This document shows positions 8,590-16,382 of a DNA stretch of 64,000 nt, in pieces. The number at the start of each line of letters is the position of its first letter. Within the stretch, counting starts at the first letter, position 1. The DNA is taken from assembly GCF_900113945.1 (NCBI RefSeq), contig NZ_FORG01000006.1, positions 186,001 to 250,000 on the forward strand, in the 5' to 3' direction. The notes under the pieces are model-generated. The model did no database searches and had not been told where the DNA came from. It saw nothing but the letters and a program-made list of their open reading frames with translations. The position numbers and the translations under genes were made by a program. Source of the stretch: Xenorhabdus mauleonii. GTDB lineage: Bacteria > Pseudomonadota > Gammaproteobacteria > Enterobacterales > Enterobacteriaceae.

Positions 8590-9828
8590 ATGCACAGTGA
8601 AAACACAAACGTCATTATTCGGCGCCTCTCAAGCTCCAATTTGGCTGCTCAATTTAGCGAGCAAATGGCCATTTCAGCGATTCCAATACTTGCTGTCGTC
8701 GCTTTAGGTGTTTCAGCAGAACAATCGGCCTCATTGCAGGCCGTCAATACACTCCCTTTTCTGCTGCTGTCGATCCCTGCGGGTCTTCTTGCTGATAAAT
8801 ATCGACGAAAACATCTGATGATTGGTACTGAGATAATTCGGGCTTTAGCTCTGTTTTTACTGTTTTTTTTGTTCTATACCAAATCCCTCGGACTATATGA
8901 GTTGGCGGCTCTGAGCTTCGCGATTACTACCGGAACAGTTGTTTATAGTGTAGCAACACCGGCATTAGTCGCTGCAGTGGTTGATAAAGATCATTTACTG
9001 ACTGCGAATCGGAAACTTGAAATCGCCAGAAGTATTGCATTTACTGCCGGCCCATCAGTTGGTGGTGTTTTAGCTGGCTGGTCATCTGGAATATTTGCTT
9101 TTCTCGCTGCATTTATATTGTCTATGGTAAGTGTCTGGTATTTGTCCCGCTTGCCAAATGAAAAACGTCAGCCCCCTTCAGGTAGGCATGTAATGCAGGA
9201 ATTATCCGAAGGCGTACGTTTCATTGCCCATAATAGTTTCCTGCGTCCTATTGTGGCGACTGCCTTTATATTCAACACATCATGGTATCTGCTACTGGCT
9301 ATTTTCGCATATTACGCAATTAATAATCTGCACTTCAGTGCATCAGCGGTAGGCGGAACTCTTGGATTTTTTGGCGCAGGGATGGTTGTTGGCGCTTTTC
9401 TGTATCCATTCATTTCCCGATACATAAGTTTCGGCCGGCAAATTATGCTGGGGCCAATTTGTGCATTTTCGGCAGCGCTTTTAATGGTTGGAACGATGTT
9501 AGTACCGATTCATTTTATTGTATTCATTGCCTTTTTTCTTTTTGGTTTTGGCCCTATTGTTTGGACCATTTCGACAACATCGTTAAGACAGATTGTAACG
9601 CCCAGTGGACTGATTGCCCGGGTTTCATCTGTCATCATGACTGCAACATTTGGTGCACGTCCGCTAGGGGCAGCCTTAGGCGCTTGGATTAGTGCCACTT
9701 TTAGCGTCACAAGCTGCTTGATCGCAGTGGCCATTGGTTTTTCTATTCAATTGGGAATAATTGCCTTGTCAGCCCCATCCCGCCTTTCATCCATCGACGG
9801 CCTCGGACATAAAGAAATAGGTACCTAA
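8590..9828 (+). CDS. MFS transporter, EntS/MFS_3-like
   Basis: 412 residues with twelve predicted membrane helices. The cytoplasmic loop after helix 2 carries the MFS motif (GLLADKYRRKHLM). The overall pattern resembles the EntS-type drug or siderophore exporters. Its place between an esterase and DNA-alkylation genes, and close to the nitrosourea-type genes at 13-16 kb, makes export of a small toxic metabolite a reasonable guess, not shown by sequence. The ribosome site is weak; translation may be coupled to the esterase stop six bases upstream. Confidence 0.85.
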   Translation: MHSENTNVIIRRLSSSNLAAQFSEQMAISAIPILAVVALGVSAEQSASLQAVNTLPFLLLSIPAGLLADKYRRKHLMIGTEIIRALALFLLFFLFYTKSLGLYELAALSFAITTGTVVYSVATPALVAAVVDKDHLLTANRKLEIARSIAFTAGPSVGGVLAGWSSGIFAFLAAFILSMVSVWYLSRLPNEKRQPPSGRHVMQELSEGVRFIAHNSFLRPIVATAFIFNTSWYLLLAIFAYYAINNLHFSASAVGGTLGFFGAGMVVGAFLYPFISRYISFGRQIMLGPICAFSAALLMVGTMLVPIHFIVFIAFFLFGFGPIVWTISTTSLRQIVTPSGLIARVSSVIMTATFGARPLGAALGAWISATFSVTSCLIAVAIGFSIQLGIIALSAPSRLSSIDGLGHKEIGT

Positions 9829-9896
9829 ATATGAAGTTAACTCAGACACAACATTCGGCAAAAATCGCGTCTGAAACATCTGAAGAGAGGAATGCG

Positions 9897-10592
9897 ATGT
9901 CAGAACGGTATGACTGGTTAGCAATTGAAAACACGATTCAGCAATCTGGGTATGCCGTATTGGATTTACTTCTTGATAAAATTGATTGTGAACAGTTTGC
10001 AACATTGTTCAATAAAGATGAACTTTACCGAACTCGCATTCAAATGAACCGTCATGGATTTGGGCGTGGTGAGTATAAATACTTTACTTATCCCCTGCCT
10101 GAGAAGATACAGGCGCTGCGTCAGGAATTGTACGGTCCTTTGGCTGAGATAGCTAATCGATGGAATTTACAGTTAGGAAAGCCTGCTGTATATCCAGATA
10201 ACTTATCGCTTTTTCTTTCTCATTGTCATTCGGCAGGGCAAGTGAGACCAACCCCGCTAATTTTCAAGTACATGGAGGGGGATTATAATAACCTTCATCA
10301 AGATCTTTATGGAGAATTTGTATTTCCTCTTCAGATTGCGATTCTGCTATCCGTTCCTGGGGAAGATTTTACTGGTGGGGAGTTCATTGTGACTCAAAGT
10401 ATTGGGGCAGATTCACGGTCGGTTGATGTGGTCCCGCTAAAGCAGGGGGATGGTGTGATTTTTCCAGTCCATTCACGGCCAGTCCCTGGGAAACGTGGGC
10501 GCATGCGTCGTGCAGTCATGCGACATGGTGTTAGCAGGATTCGTTATGGGCAGCGACATACGCTGGGCCTCATTTTCCATGATTCACGATGA
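9897..10592 (+). CDS. 2OG-Fe(II) oxygenase
   Basis: 231 residues with a complete double-stranded beta-helix metal site: H134-Q-D136 in NNLHQDLYG, distal H210 and the 2-oxoglutarate-binding R220 in a segment reading HGVSRIRYGQR. Such oxygenases often neighbour ada in proteobacteria and are thought to act in alkylation damage or small-molecule hydroxylation; the substrate is unknown. I chose ATG 9897 because GAGAGG lies just upstream; an in-frame ATG at 9831 would add 22 residues. A degenerate paralogue lies at 12107. Confidence 0.8.
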   Translation: MSERYDWLAIENTIQQSGYAVLDLLLDKIDCEQFATLFNKDELYRTRIQMNRHGFGRGEYKYFTYPLPEKIQALRQELYGPLAEIANRWNLQLGKPAVYPDNLSLFLSHCHSAGQVRPTPLIFKYMEGDYNNLHQDLYGEFVFPLQIAILLSVPGEDFTGGEFIVTQSIGADSRSVDVVPLKQGDGVIFPVHSRPVPGKRGRMRRAVMRHGVSRIRYGQRHTLGLIFHDSR

Positions 10593-10604
10593 GGAACTTA
10601 TATG

Positions 10605-10673
10605 ATGAATCAGAATGATTTGTTTTCCGAGGATGCGACTGACAATGATGAGTTTATCAGTTCGCATGTCTAG
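10605..10673 (+). pseudogene. 22-codon ORF, possible AlkB N-terminal remnant
   Basis: ATG preceded by GAGG encodes a peptide beginning MNQNDLFSEDATDNDEFI and then stops. The acidic start with DLF resembles the first residues of AlkB proteins, after which the conserved barrel would follow but is missing. Directly abuts the AlkA-like fragment, so a deletion may have fused an alkB start to an alkA end. Low confidence because so little remains. Confidence 0.3.
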
Positions 10674-10676
10674 GCA

Positions 10677-10949
10677 ATGCAGCTTACAGACGATGGTTCA
10701 ATTAAATATTCAACTTCACTCCATGACATTAGCCGTTGGACTGTCGAGATGCTCTTAATCTATATGTTGAAACGAACCGATATTTTTTCTGCTGATGACT
10801 TTGGCATTCATGAAAGTTATCGGCGGCTTAAAGATATGGATAAATCCCCCACAGTAATCCAGATGCGTATCTTGGGACACATATAGAGCCCATAACGGAC
10901 AACTGCTTCCTGGTATTTGCGGCGAGTACCGGAGCGGAGAAGAAGCTAA
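10677..10949 (+). pseudogene. DNA-3-methyladenine glycosylase (AlkA-like) C-terminal remnant
   Basis: One frame reads RWTVEMLLIYMLKR, DDFGIHESYRRLKDMDKSPT and, after two in-frame stops (10884-10886 and 10893-10895), TTASWYLRRVPE. These are the C-terminal blocks of AlkA-type glycosylases (WTVEMLLIY, DDFGVREGYRRL, ASWYLWR). The helix-hairpin-helix and the N-terminal half are absent, so it cannot be functional. It shows this locus once carried a fuller alkylation-repair set beside ada. Confidence 0.72.
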
Positions 10950-11024
10950 CTGATAAAATCGTATTTTCAGTGAACAGATTTCTTTCTATATTGAACTTAA
11001 GCTCACGATAATTTGGAGGTTTAT

Positions 11025-12110
11025 ATGAGTGCCTCTCCATCGGACTATTCTACATTCGAAACAGATGATCAGCGCTGGCAAGCGGTGCGAACTCGGAATC
11101 GTATCGCAGATGACCATTTCGTGTATGCAGTCAAAACAACGGGGGTCTATGCCCGACCAAGTTCTGCGGCAAGACTTCCTAAACGAGAAAATGTGATGTT
11201 TTTCGATTCTCCACAGGAAGCTGAAGCAGCAGGTTATCGCCCAAGCCGCCATAATTCCGGAGATCGCAGCAGCGCGACGTCTCGTTGGACAGACGTTGTC
11301 ACTGCAGCATGTAGATTCATTGAAACATCGGATCCTCCACCAAACCTGGAAACGTTATCTAAGCATGCGGGTATGAGCCTGGCATATTTTCATAGGATCT
11401 TCAAATCGATTACGGGACTGACACCGAAAGCATATATTGCTGCATTACGAGTGCGCCGCCTACGAGAACAATTGGAAAATGAAAAGCAAACTGTAACAAA
11501 TGCAATTTATGAAGCAGGTTTCAATTCCAATAGCCGTTTTTATGAAATATCACATGCTCGACTTGGAATGAGGGCTAAAGATTACCGACGTGGAGGGCAA
11601 GGAACACGGATTCGTTTCGCAGTAGGTCAATGTTCCATGGGGGCTATACTGGTGGCTCAGAGCCAAAAAGGCATCTGTGCCATTCTCATGGGAGACGATC
11701 CGGAAGAGATTGTACGCGATCTGCAGGATCAATTCCCCTTGGCTAATTTGATAGGTGCAGATAGTGAGTTTGAGCAACTTATTGCCCAAGTTATCGGGTT
11801 TGTAGAGCAACCGACTATAGGATTAGATTTACCATTAGATGTTCAGGGTACAGCATTTCAAGAACGCGTCTGGCAGGCACTACGGGAAATTCCGCCTGGT
11901 ACAACAGCCAGCTATAGTGACATTGCTGAACGTATTGGGTCCCCGAAAGCTGTTCGTGCAGTTGCACGGGCATGTGCTGCCAACCATATTGCGGTAGCGA
12001 TTCCTTGCCATCGGGTTATACGTCATAACGGTGATATTTCTGGATATCGTTGGGGCGTAGAGCGTAAACAACAGCTCTTAAGTTGCGAACAGAATGGGAA
12101 GAAATCATGA
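11025..12110 (+). CDS. ada: Ada-type regulator/O6-methylguanine-DNA methyltransferase with altered zinc site
   Basis: 361 residues in Ada order: N-terminal Ada domain (about 13-78), AraC-type HTH (about 95-185), and C-terminal methyltransferase with acceptor C328 in IPCHRVIRHNG. In E. coli Ada, C38, C42, C69 and C72 bind zinc and C38 takes methyl groups from phosphotriesters. Here the matching positions are A43, S47, S74 and N77, although the surrounding sequence is conserved. O6-alkylguanine repair should work; phosphotriester sensing and methyl-switch activation should not. GGAGG (11015-11019) fixes the start. The end overlaps the next gene by ATGA. Confidence 0.9.
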   Translation: MSASPSDYSTFETDDQRWQAVRTRNRIADDHFVYAVKTTGVYARPSSAARLPKRENVMFFDSPQEAEAAGYRPSRHNSGDRSSATSRWTDVVTAACRFIETSDPPPNLETLSKHAGMSLAYFHRIFKSITGLTPKAYIAALRVRRLREQLENEKQTVTNAIYEAGFNSNSRFYEISHARLGMRAKDYRRGGQGTRIRFAVGQCSMGAILVAQSQKGICAILMGDDPEEIVRDLQDQFPLANLIGADSEFEQLIAQVIGFVEQPTIGLDLPLDVQGTAFQERVWQALREIPPGTTASYSDIAERIGSPKAVRAVARACAANHIAVAIPCHRVIRHNGDISGYRWGVERKQQLLSCEQNGKKS

Positions 12111-12823
12111 GCCAGTTAAATACTTTGTATAGTTATATAGAAAAACTGGATTGTGAATATATTGCAGAGCAGTTACAAAATGAGGGGTATATTATATTTT
12201 CTAATATGCTATCCCACCCATATTTTGAAGCTCTTCATGATAGTTTATATTCATCAATGGATTTAGCGTTATCTCCAAATAGTGAACTGGTTGATGTGCA
12301 AGGTGAACAGTCTTTTTTTAAAATACCTACAAGCGAAATTCTTACAGTCTGTCGAGATATGTTTTACCGCAAAATTATGCCAATTGCTAACCAATGGAAC
12401 GAGATTCTCGGTAAGGAGTTTCGTTTTCCAGATACTCCCCACGATTTTCAGAAACTAAACTATGAAATAGGCCAAAGGAAAGAATTATCTTGTTTAAATA
12501 TCCTGCGCAGAAAAAATTTAATTCCGCTAAAAAATAATGAAAGTACTACAATAACTTTTCCATTTAAATTGATTGGCCTTTTTTCCTCACCTGAAACGGA
12601 TTTTTCAGGAGGTGAGTTTGTTATGGTCGAACAACGTCCTCGCATGCAATCACGTCCAATTGTTGTCCCCTTAGAAAAGGGGGATGTTGCCCTTATTGCA
12701 TTATCAGATCGACCAGTAAAAGGAGCGCGAGGCTACTATCGCGCGAACCTGAAGCATGCCATTAGTCGGGTTCGTCGTGGGCAACGCATTGGATTAGAGG
12801 TATTTTTTCATCATGGAAAATAA
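12107..12823 (+). CDS. Degenerate 2OG-Fe(II) oxygenase paralogue
   Basis: 238 residues, clearly related to the oxygenase at 9897: shared SPxxDFSGGEFVM against VPGEDFTGGEFIV, DRPVKGARG, and a C-terminal HAISRVRRGQR. The metal triad is broken. Aligned on the common FP, the HQD of the paralogue becomes K142-N-N144, while distal H217 and R227 remain. Without the first two iron ligands it should not bind iron normally and may be a pseudoenzyme, a binding protein or a decaying copy. Translationally coupled to ada (ATGA). Confidence 0.75.
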   Translation: MSQLNTLYSYIEKLDCEYIAEQLQNEGYIIFSNMLSHPYFEALHDSLYSSMDLALSPNSELVDVQGEQSFFKIPTSEILTVCRDMFYRKIMPIANQWNEILGKEFRFPDTPHDFQKLNYEIGQRKELSCLNILRRKNLIPLKNNESTTITFPFKLIGLFSSPETDFSGGEFVMVEQRPRMQSRPIVVPLEKGDVALIALSDRPVKGARGYYRANLKHAISRVRRGQRIGLEVFFHHGK

Positions 12824-13088
12824 ATCAAATTCAAAATTAATATGGAAGCTAGTTGGGCTGAACGGTAAGATTTATCTAAGCGAAATCCCAGGAACTATTG
12901 GGGGAAACAAGCTAACACGTATTTATGGGATGCTTGATTGTCAGGTAGCAGTCCGGGCAATTGAACGAGGTGGATATGTGAATAATCGGATTTTTTTTCT
13001 AGATGAGAAAACTGCAATTGCAGCGGGTTACCGACCCTGTGCTGCCTGTATGCCAGAACAATATGCAATATGGAAACAAAAGAGTTAA
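12813..13088 (+). CDS. Stand-alone Ada-type metal-binding domain protein
   Basis: 91-residue protein consisting of little more than the Ada zinc domain: GGNKLTRIYGMLDC, then NRIFFLDEKTAIAAGYRPCAACMP. The spacing matches the FRPCKRC half of Ada, with three cysteines available (one in MLDC, two in CAAC). Such small proteins are annotated as metal-binding domain of Ada, without known function. It overlaps the upstream gene by 11 bases. Because the neighbouring Ada has lost its own zinc cysteines, this could supply that domain in trans; that is inference. Confidence 0.75.
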   Translation: MENKSNSKLIWKLVGLNGKIYLSEIPGTIGGNKLTRIYGMLDCQVAVRAIERGGYVNNRIFFLDEKTAIAAGYRPCAACMPEQYAIWKQKS

Positions 13089-13177
13089 CTATGTGAAAAA
13101 TAGGGGGTGTTACTCTATCAAAATCTATTGCGGGACACAGCCTAGTGATGAGAGGGAAGCTTATGGGGAGAGTGCTA

Positions 13178-13201
13178 ACTGCCCCGATGTTCCGGGGCAG
13201 T
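13178..13201. terminator. Hairpin between convergent operons
   Basis: Perfect 9-bp stem ACTGCCCCG / CGGGGCAGT with a 6-base loop, between the + strand Ada-domain gene and the - strand Rieske gene. There is no long T-run on either side, so it may be a factor-assisted or weak bidirectional terminator. Confidence 0.55.
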
Positions 13202-13224
13202 ACGATAATTATATTGCTCTGGAT

Positions 13225-13545
13225 TCAAATGCATACTTTTACAGGCCATGGTTCATCATGTTGGTTGGGCGCAACTAAAATAATAGTTTCATCTTTCGGA
13301 TAGTATATCAATGCAACTTCCGAACTGTAGCGGTCCGACGGATTTGGTCTGTCATGCCAAGGGCATCTTCGGATATTATTGCTATCTCTATAGCACAAAT
13401 GAAGTGGCCCACCTCGATGAGTGCATTTATCATTCAAAGCCTTAACACTTTTTTCATCTAGGTAAATAGCCACCCGATCGTTGGTAGATGTAAGGTCAAC
13501 AATAAGACTTTTTGCACCTTTTGTGCTAATTTTCTTTATTGCCAT
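13225..13545 (-). CDS. Rieske [2Fe-2S] ferredoxin-like protein
   Basis: 106 residues with both Rieske ligand pairs: C41-T-H43 and C61-P-W-H64, in a compact domain like those of NirD and dioxygenase ferredoxins. No transmembrane or oxygenase domain, so a soluble electron carrier. Its ATG overlaps the end of the diiron/cupin gene by ten bases, so the two are probably co-translated; I infer it donates electrons to that oxygenase. GGGGATG upstream of the start. AT-rich like its two partners. Confidence 0.87.
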   Translation of the reverse strand: MAIKKISTKGAKSLIVDLTSTNDRVAIYLDEKSVKALNDKCTHRGGPLHLCYRDSNNIRRCPWHDRPNPSDRYSSEVALIYYPKDETIILVAPNQHDEPWPVKVCI

Positions 13546-14963
13546 TTATTCACATCCCCTATAGTGTAAATCTGATATTTGCAATTTTCAGAGTGAATCA
13601 AAGCGCCATGTAGTCTGTTGTGCTCGATTATAATTCCATCCCCCGGGCCTAACATGGTTGATTTACCGAATCCATTAAGGAACTCCATTTGCCCTTCAAT
13701 CACGTGGCACAATTCATCTTTATCGTGACTGTGAGTGATTGATAGTTCACCTAGAGGTTCATCTAAATTGGCTAAAGGGATATCCCCATTATTTGCAGCA
13801 TTTTTTACGTCAGGCCAGATTTTTTTGTAGATATTTACATAATCTTCAGCACTGTCTTTCCATAAAGTTTGTTTCACAAAGTCGCTATCAGCAATATCAG
13901 AGATTAACCGGGCTTCTTCAAAGCCTCTGATAATTTCCCTTGCGGCATAATTGCCATATTTATCTATTGCTGGCATGACTAAATTTTCAAGTACCATTCT
14001 GCTGTGATCCACATCAATATGGTGATGTTCACTGAAATATTTAGTGTCTATTCCTGGTAATGCGGTTTCTAAGCATTTTTTCCAAATTTTACAACTTTGT
14101 ATGAACCCTGTTTCTGCTAAGTAAATAGCGCCAATATATTTGAAAAAATTATTTTTATTTCGAGTTATTGAATTGTAATAATTAGCTAATAATAAACTAC
14201 CATTTAAATAATATTGCCAGTATTTATGTGGTTCTGAACTTAACCCCACAGAATTTAATGTATTTTCAAATAAAGTTGAGTGTTTGGAATTATGGCATCC
14301 ATAGCCTAATTCATCAATAATGACTTTAAATAGAGATGAGGATAGTTGGCCGTAATTTCCTGGAGCATACCGTGCCATAGGGCTTGATTCAATGAGAAAA
14401 TCAGGACAAAGTTGAACTAAAAAATCTTTTGCCGCTAATTCTGGGTTTTTCGAATTAAGAATAACCTCAGAGGAAGGTAGTGTTTTTATTGTGCGAATAT
14501 CATTTTCAAATGAATAAAAATACTCTTTAACTTGGGCCTTACTCCAGTGTTCTGATATTTTAATATCATCATCAAGGAATGAAAATAAATATTTCTCAAG
14601 GTATGGCATTCCTATATATGCTTCGGCGGATTTTGTTGTATTGTATCGTTTCCCTAAAAGATCGATGTCCTCGCCAGAATTAGGTAACATTAAAAAATCT
14701 ACTTCATTCATTGCAAATAGTATTCTATTAGCAGCAAAGGCTGAATATTCATTGAGATTTTCTTTTTTGAGTGGGTTTTTGAAGTTTAGAAATTTAACTA
14801 CGTGAGGCCGTAGGCGTCGCCCCCAATATAGTTCCTCATAACGATGTTCATTATCGATAAATAGTGTATCATCGCAAAAGTTAAGAATAGCATCCCTGCA
14901 TAATTCATGGTTATTTGTACTAAAGTCGGCAATAACCTTTGTGTCTTTGATATCTGTTTTCAT
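13536..14963 (-). CDS. SznF-like diiron (HDO)/cupin N-nitrosating oxygenase
   Basis: 475 residues with SznF architecture: N-terminal dimerisation region (about 1-130), central heme-oxygenase-like diiron domain and C-terminal cupin. Candidate diiron ligands are E192, E218 (DELGYG), H228, E284, H313, D317 and H320 (EHHHIDVDH); the cupin triad is H411, H413 and H452. These occur in the same order and nearly the same spacing as the ligands I recall for SznF of Streptomyces. SznF hydroxylates N-omega-methyl-L-arginine and rearranges it to an N-nitrosourea. The gene lies four bases after a PRMT-like methyltransferase, as the pathway predicts. GGGG precedes the ATG. Product identity is inferred. Confidence 0.85.
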   Translation of the reverse strand: MKTDIKDTKVIADFSTNNHELCRDAILNFCDDTLFIDNEHRYEELYWGRRLRPHVVKFLNFKNPLKKENLNEYSAFAANRILFAMNEVDFLMLPNSGEDIDLLGKRYNTTKSAEAYIGMPYLEKYLFSFLDDDIKISEHWSKAQVKEYFYSFENDIRTIKTLPSSEVILNSKNPELAAKDFLVQLCPDFLIESSPMARYAPGNYGQLSSSLFKVIIDELGYGCHNSKHSTLFENTLNSVGLSSEPHKYWQYYLNGSLLLANYYNSITRNKNNFFKYIGAIYLAETGFIQSCKIWKKCLETALPGIDTKYFSEHHHIDVDHSRMVLENLVMPAIDKYGNYAAREIIRGFEEARLISDIADSDFVKQTLWKDSAEDYVNIYKKIWPDVKNAANNGDIPLANLDEPLGELSITHSHDKDELCHVIEGQMEFLNGFGKSTMLGPGDGIIIEHNRLHGALIHSENCKYQIYTIGDVNKWQ

Positions 14964-14966
14964 ATT

Positions 14967-15881
14967 CTACCCCTTCTCTGATACAATAGTTATTGAGCCA
15001 TTTTTGTTAATTTTCATTATGTATGTATTCCCAGCTTTAACATTTATTGGTTCTTGTAATGGATGGAACGCTTGGTGCCAATGCCCTTTATCCCTAAGAT
15101 CATTTGAAATAATCGATGGCCCCATTCGGGCCTGAAAATATGAAATTATACCGTGGCATATACCTGTTCGGTAGGCAATGAACTTTGATGACCTTATGCC
15201 ATGTTCGAGAGTAGTATATGTATATTCATTGATTTTCATACTTTCAGATAATGTTTTTACATTGAAATTGTTATATCTGATAGGAAAATATGTTGTTGTT
15301 GAGTGATCGTTAATATGAGTTAGTTTAATTCCATTAAAATTTCCTGATATTTTATTTTGGTTATAAATTTCTTCTGATTCAATCATAAAGCCATATTGTT
15401 TTATTATATCAGGAATTATTTTTGTGTTGGAACTTGCTATTGTGCGAATATCTTTTGCGACTGACCAAAATCCCTCGCCAACAATACCGCAGTCTAATGT
15501 TTCAGTGAATATGACATCAGGCGGTTCTTTCATAATGCCTGATTTTATTAGTTCACTGCTAGTCATGTGATATATTTTTATAATATTTTCAAAATTATTT
15601 TCTTTTATATTTTTCACTGCTACATGATAAAGTTGTTCATCCATTTCACACGTATAAACAACTTTAGCACCATGTTTTGCGAAATATATCGCAGTAAGGC
15701 CTGCTCCAGTACCTATTTCTAAAACAACTTTGTTATCAACACCATAATAAGTAATAGCTTCTTTTATTGCTTCATTTCTTAATTTATCATTCAACATAGA
15801 AAAATGCCATGTCGGAAATTTTCTTTCCATGATCATGGGTTGTATGCCAATCACATCACGTTTTTTATATAGTAGTACCAT
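14967..15881 (-). CDS. PRMT-like methyltransferase, probable SznE-type L-arginine N-methyltransferase
   Basis: 304 residues. SAM motif I is VLEIGTGAG (53-61) with acidic E79. The PRMT double-E loop is E127-x8-E136 in TETLDCGIVGEG, close to the PRMT7 form, and GHW (266-268) stands at the THW loop. A free-arginine methyltransferase of this class (SznE) makes N-omega-methyl-L-arginine for SznF, and the next gene is SznF-like. First gene of a three-gene operon; GAGG nine bases before the ATG. Five 19-bp repeats lie just upstream. It could instead methylate a protein, but the partner argues for free arginine. Confidence 0.82.
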   Translation of the reverse strand: MVLLYKKRDVIGIQPMIMERKFPTWHFSMLNDKLRNEAIKEAITYYGVDNKVVLEIGTGAGLTAIYFAKHGAKVVYTCEMDEQLYHVAVKNIKENNFENIIKIYHMTSSELIKSGIMKEPPDVIFTETLDCGIVGEGFWSVAKDIRTIASSNTKIIPDIIKQYGFMIESEEIYNQNKISGNFNGIKLTHINDHSTTTYFPIRYNNFNVKTLSESMKINEYTYTTLEHGIRSSKFIAYRTGICHGIISYFQARMGPSIISNDLRDKGHWHQAFHPLQEPINVKAGNTYIMKINKNGSITIVSEKG

Positions 15882-16262
15882 TTATGTTGTCCTCAATATA
15901 ATGATCAAGTAAGTATATTGTGACTATGGGGTTATATTGTGATTATGGATTTATATGGTGACTATGGGTTTATATGGTGACTATGGGTTTATATGGTGGC
16001 TCACAGAATATGATATATGTCCTATCATTCGTTGCAATATCTTGATGTTGCATGCTGCCGCTAGGAAGAGTTATGAGGAATACTTCCTATGAAGTTTACA
16101 CAGTGTTAGCCTCCTTTAAAAGGAATACGATATATATCGTTTCCATATTTATACATCCAGGTTTATTAAAAAAAAAGTTAAATATTTTCAGTGGTAATAA
16201 GAACTATAATTACTTTAATGTGTAATAGTTTTTATTTAAGCCACGAATTTCACCCGTAATGA
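15882..16262. other. Leader/promoter region of the nitrosourea-type operon
   Basis: AT-rich non-coding stretch upstream of the minus-strand operon. It holds the 19-bp repeats described separately and no credible ORF. Confidence 0.6.
15914..16003. repeat. 19-bp direct repeats upstream of the PRMT-like gene
   Basis: Four full units (15914, 15933, 15952, 15971) and a partial fifth (15990). Consensus tatatggtgactatgggtt; units three and four are identical and units one and two differ at two to four positions. They lie 33 bases upstream of the operon start codon. Spacing of 19 bases is just under two helical turns. Possible regulator-binding iterons or a slippage-prone array. Confidence 0.85.
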
Positions 16263-16382
16263 ATTGAACCGCCCCGGGAGTCCTGGAAACTAAACTCCTT
16301 GAGAGAAGTAAACAGGATGACTAAAAATACCCTCTTTTCCCCTGAGATCTGTCAGCGGCCCCGTATGGTTCTGGAAAGTTAG
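16263..16382 (+). mobile_element. IS3-family left-end remnant
   Basis: Begins with an IS3-type terminal sequence (tgaaccgccccgggagtcct). A short orfA start at 16317 reads MTKNTLFSPEICQRPRMVLES then stop; intact copies read like MTKNTRFSPEVRQRAVRMVLES. Only about 120 bases survive and there is no transposase core. Confidence 0.7.

Noticed and set aside
15914-16003. CRISPR array
   Set aside because: Units are contiguous 19-mers with no spacers and no cas genes; a plain tandem repeat.
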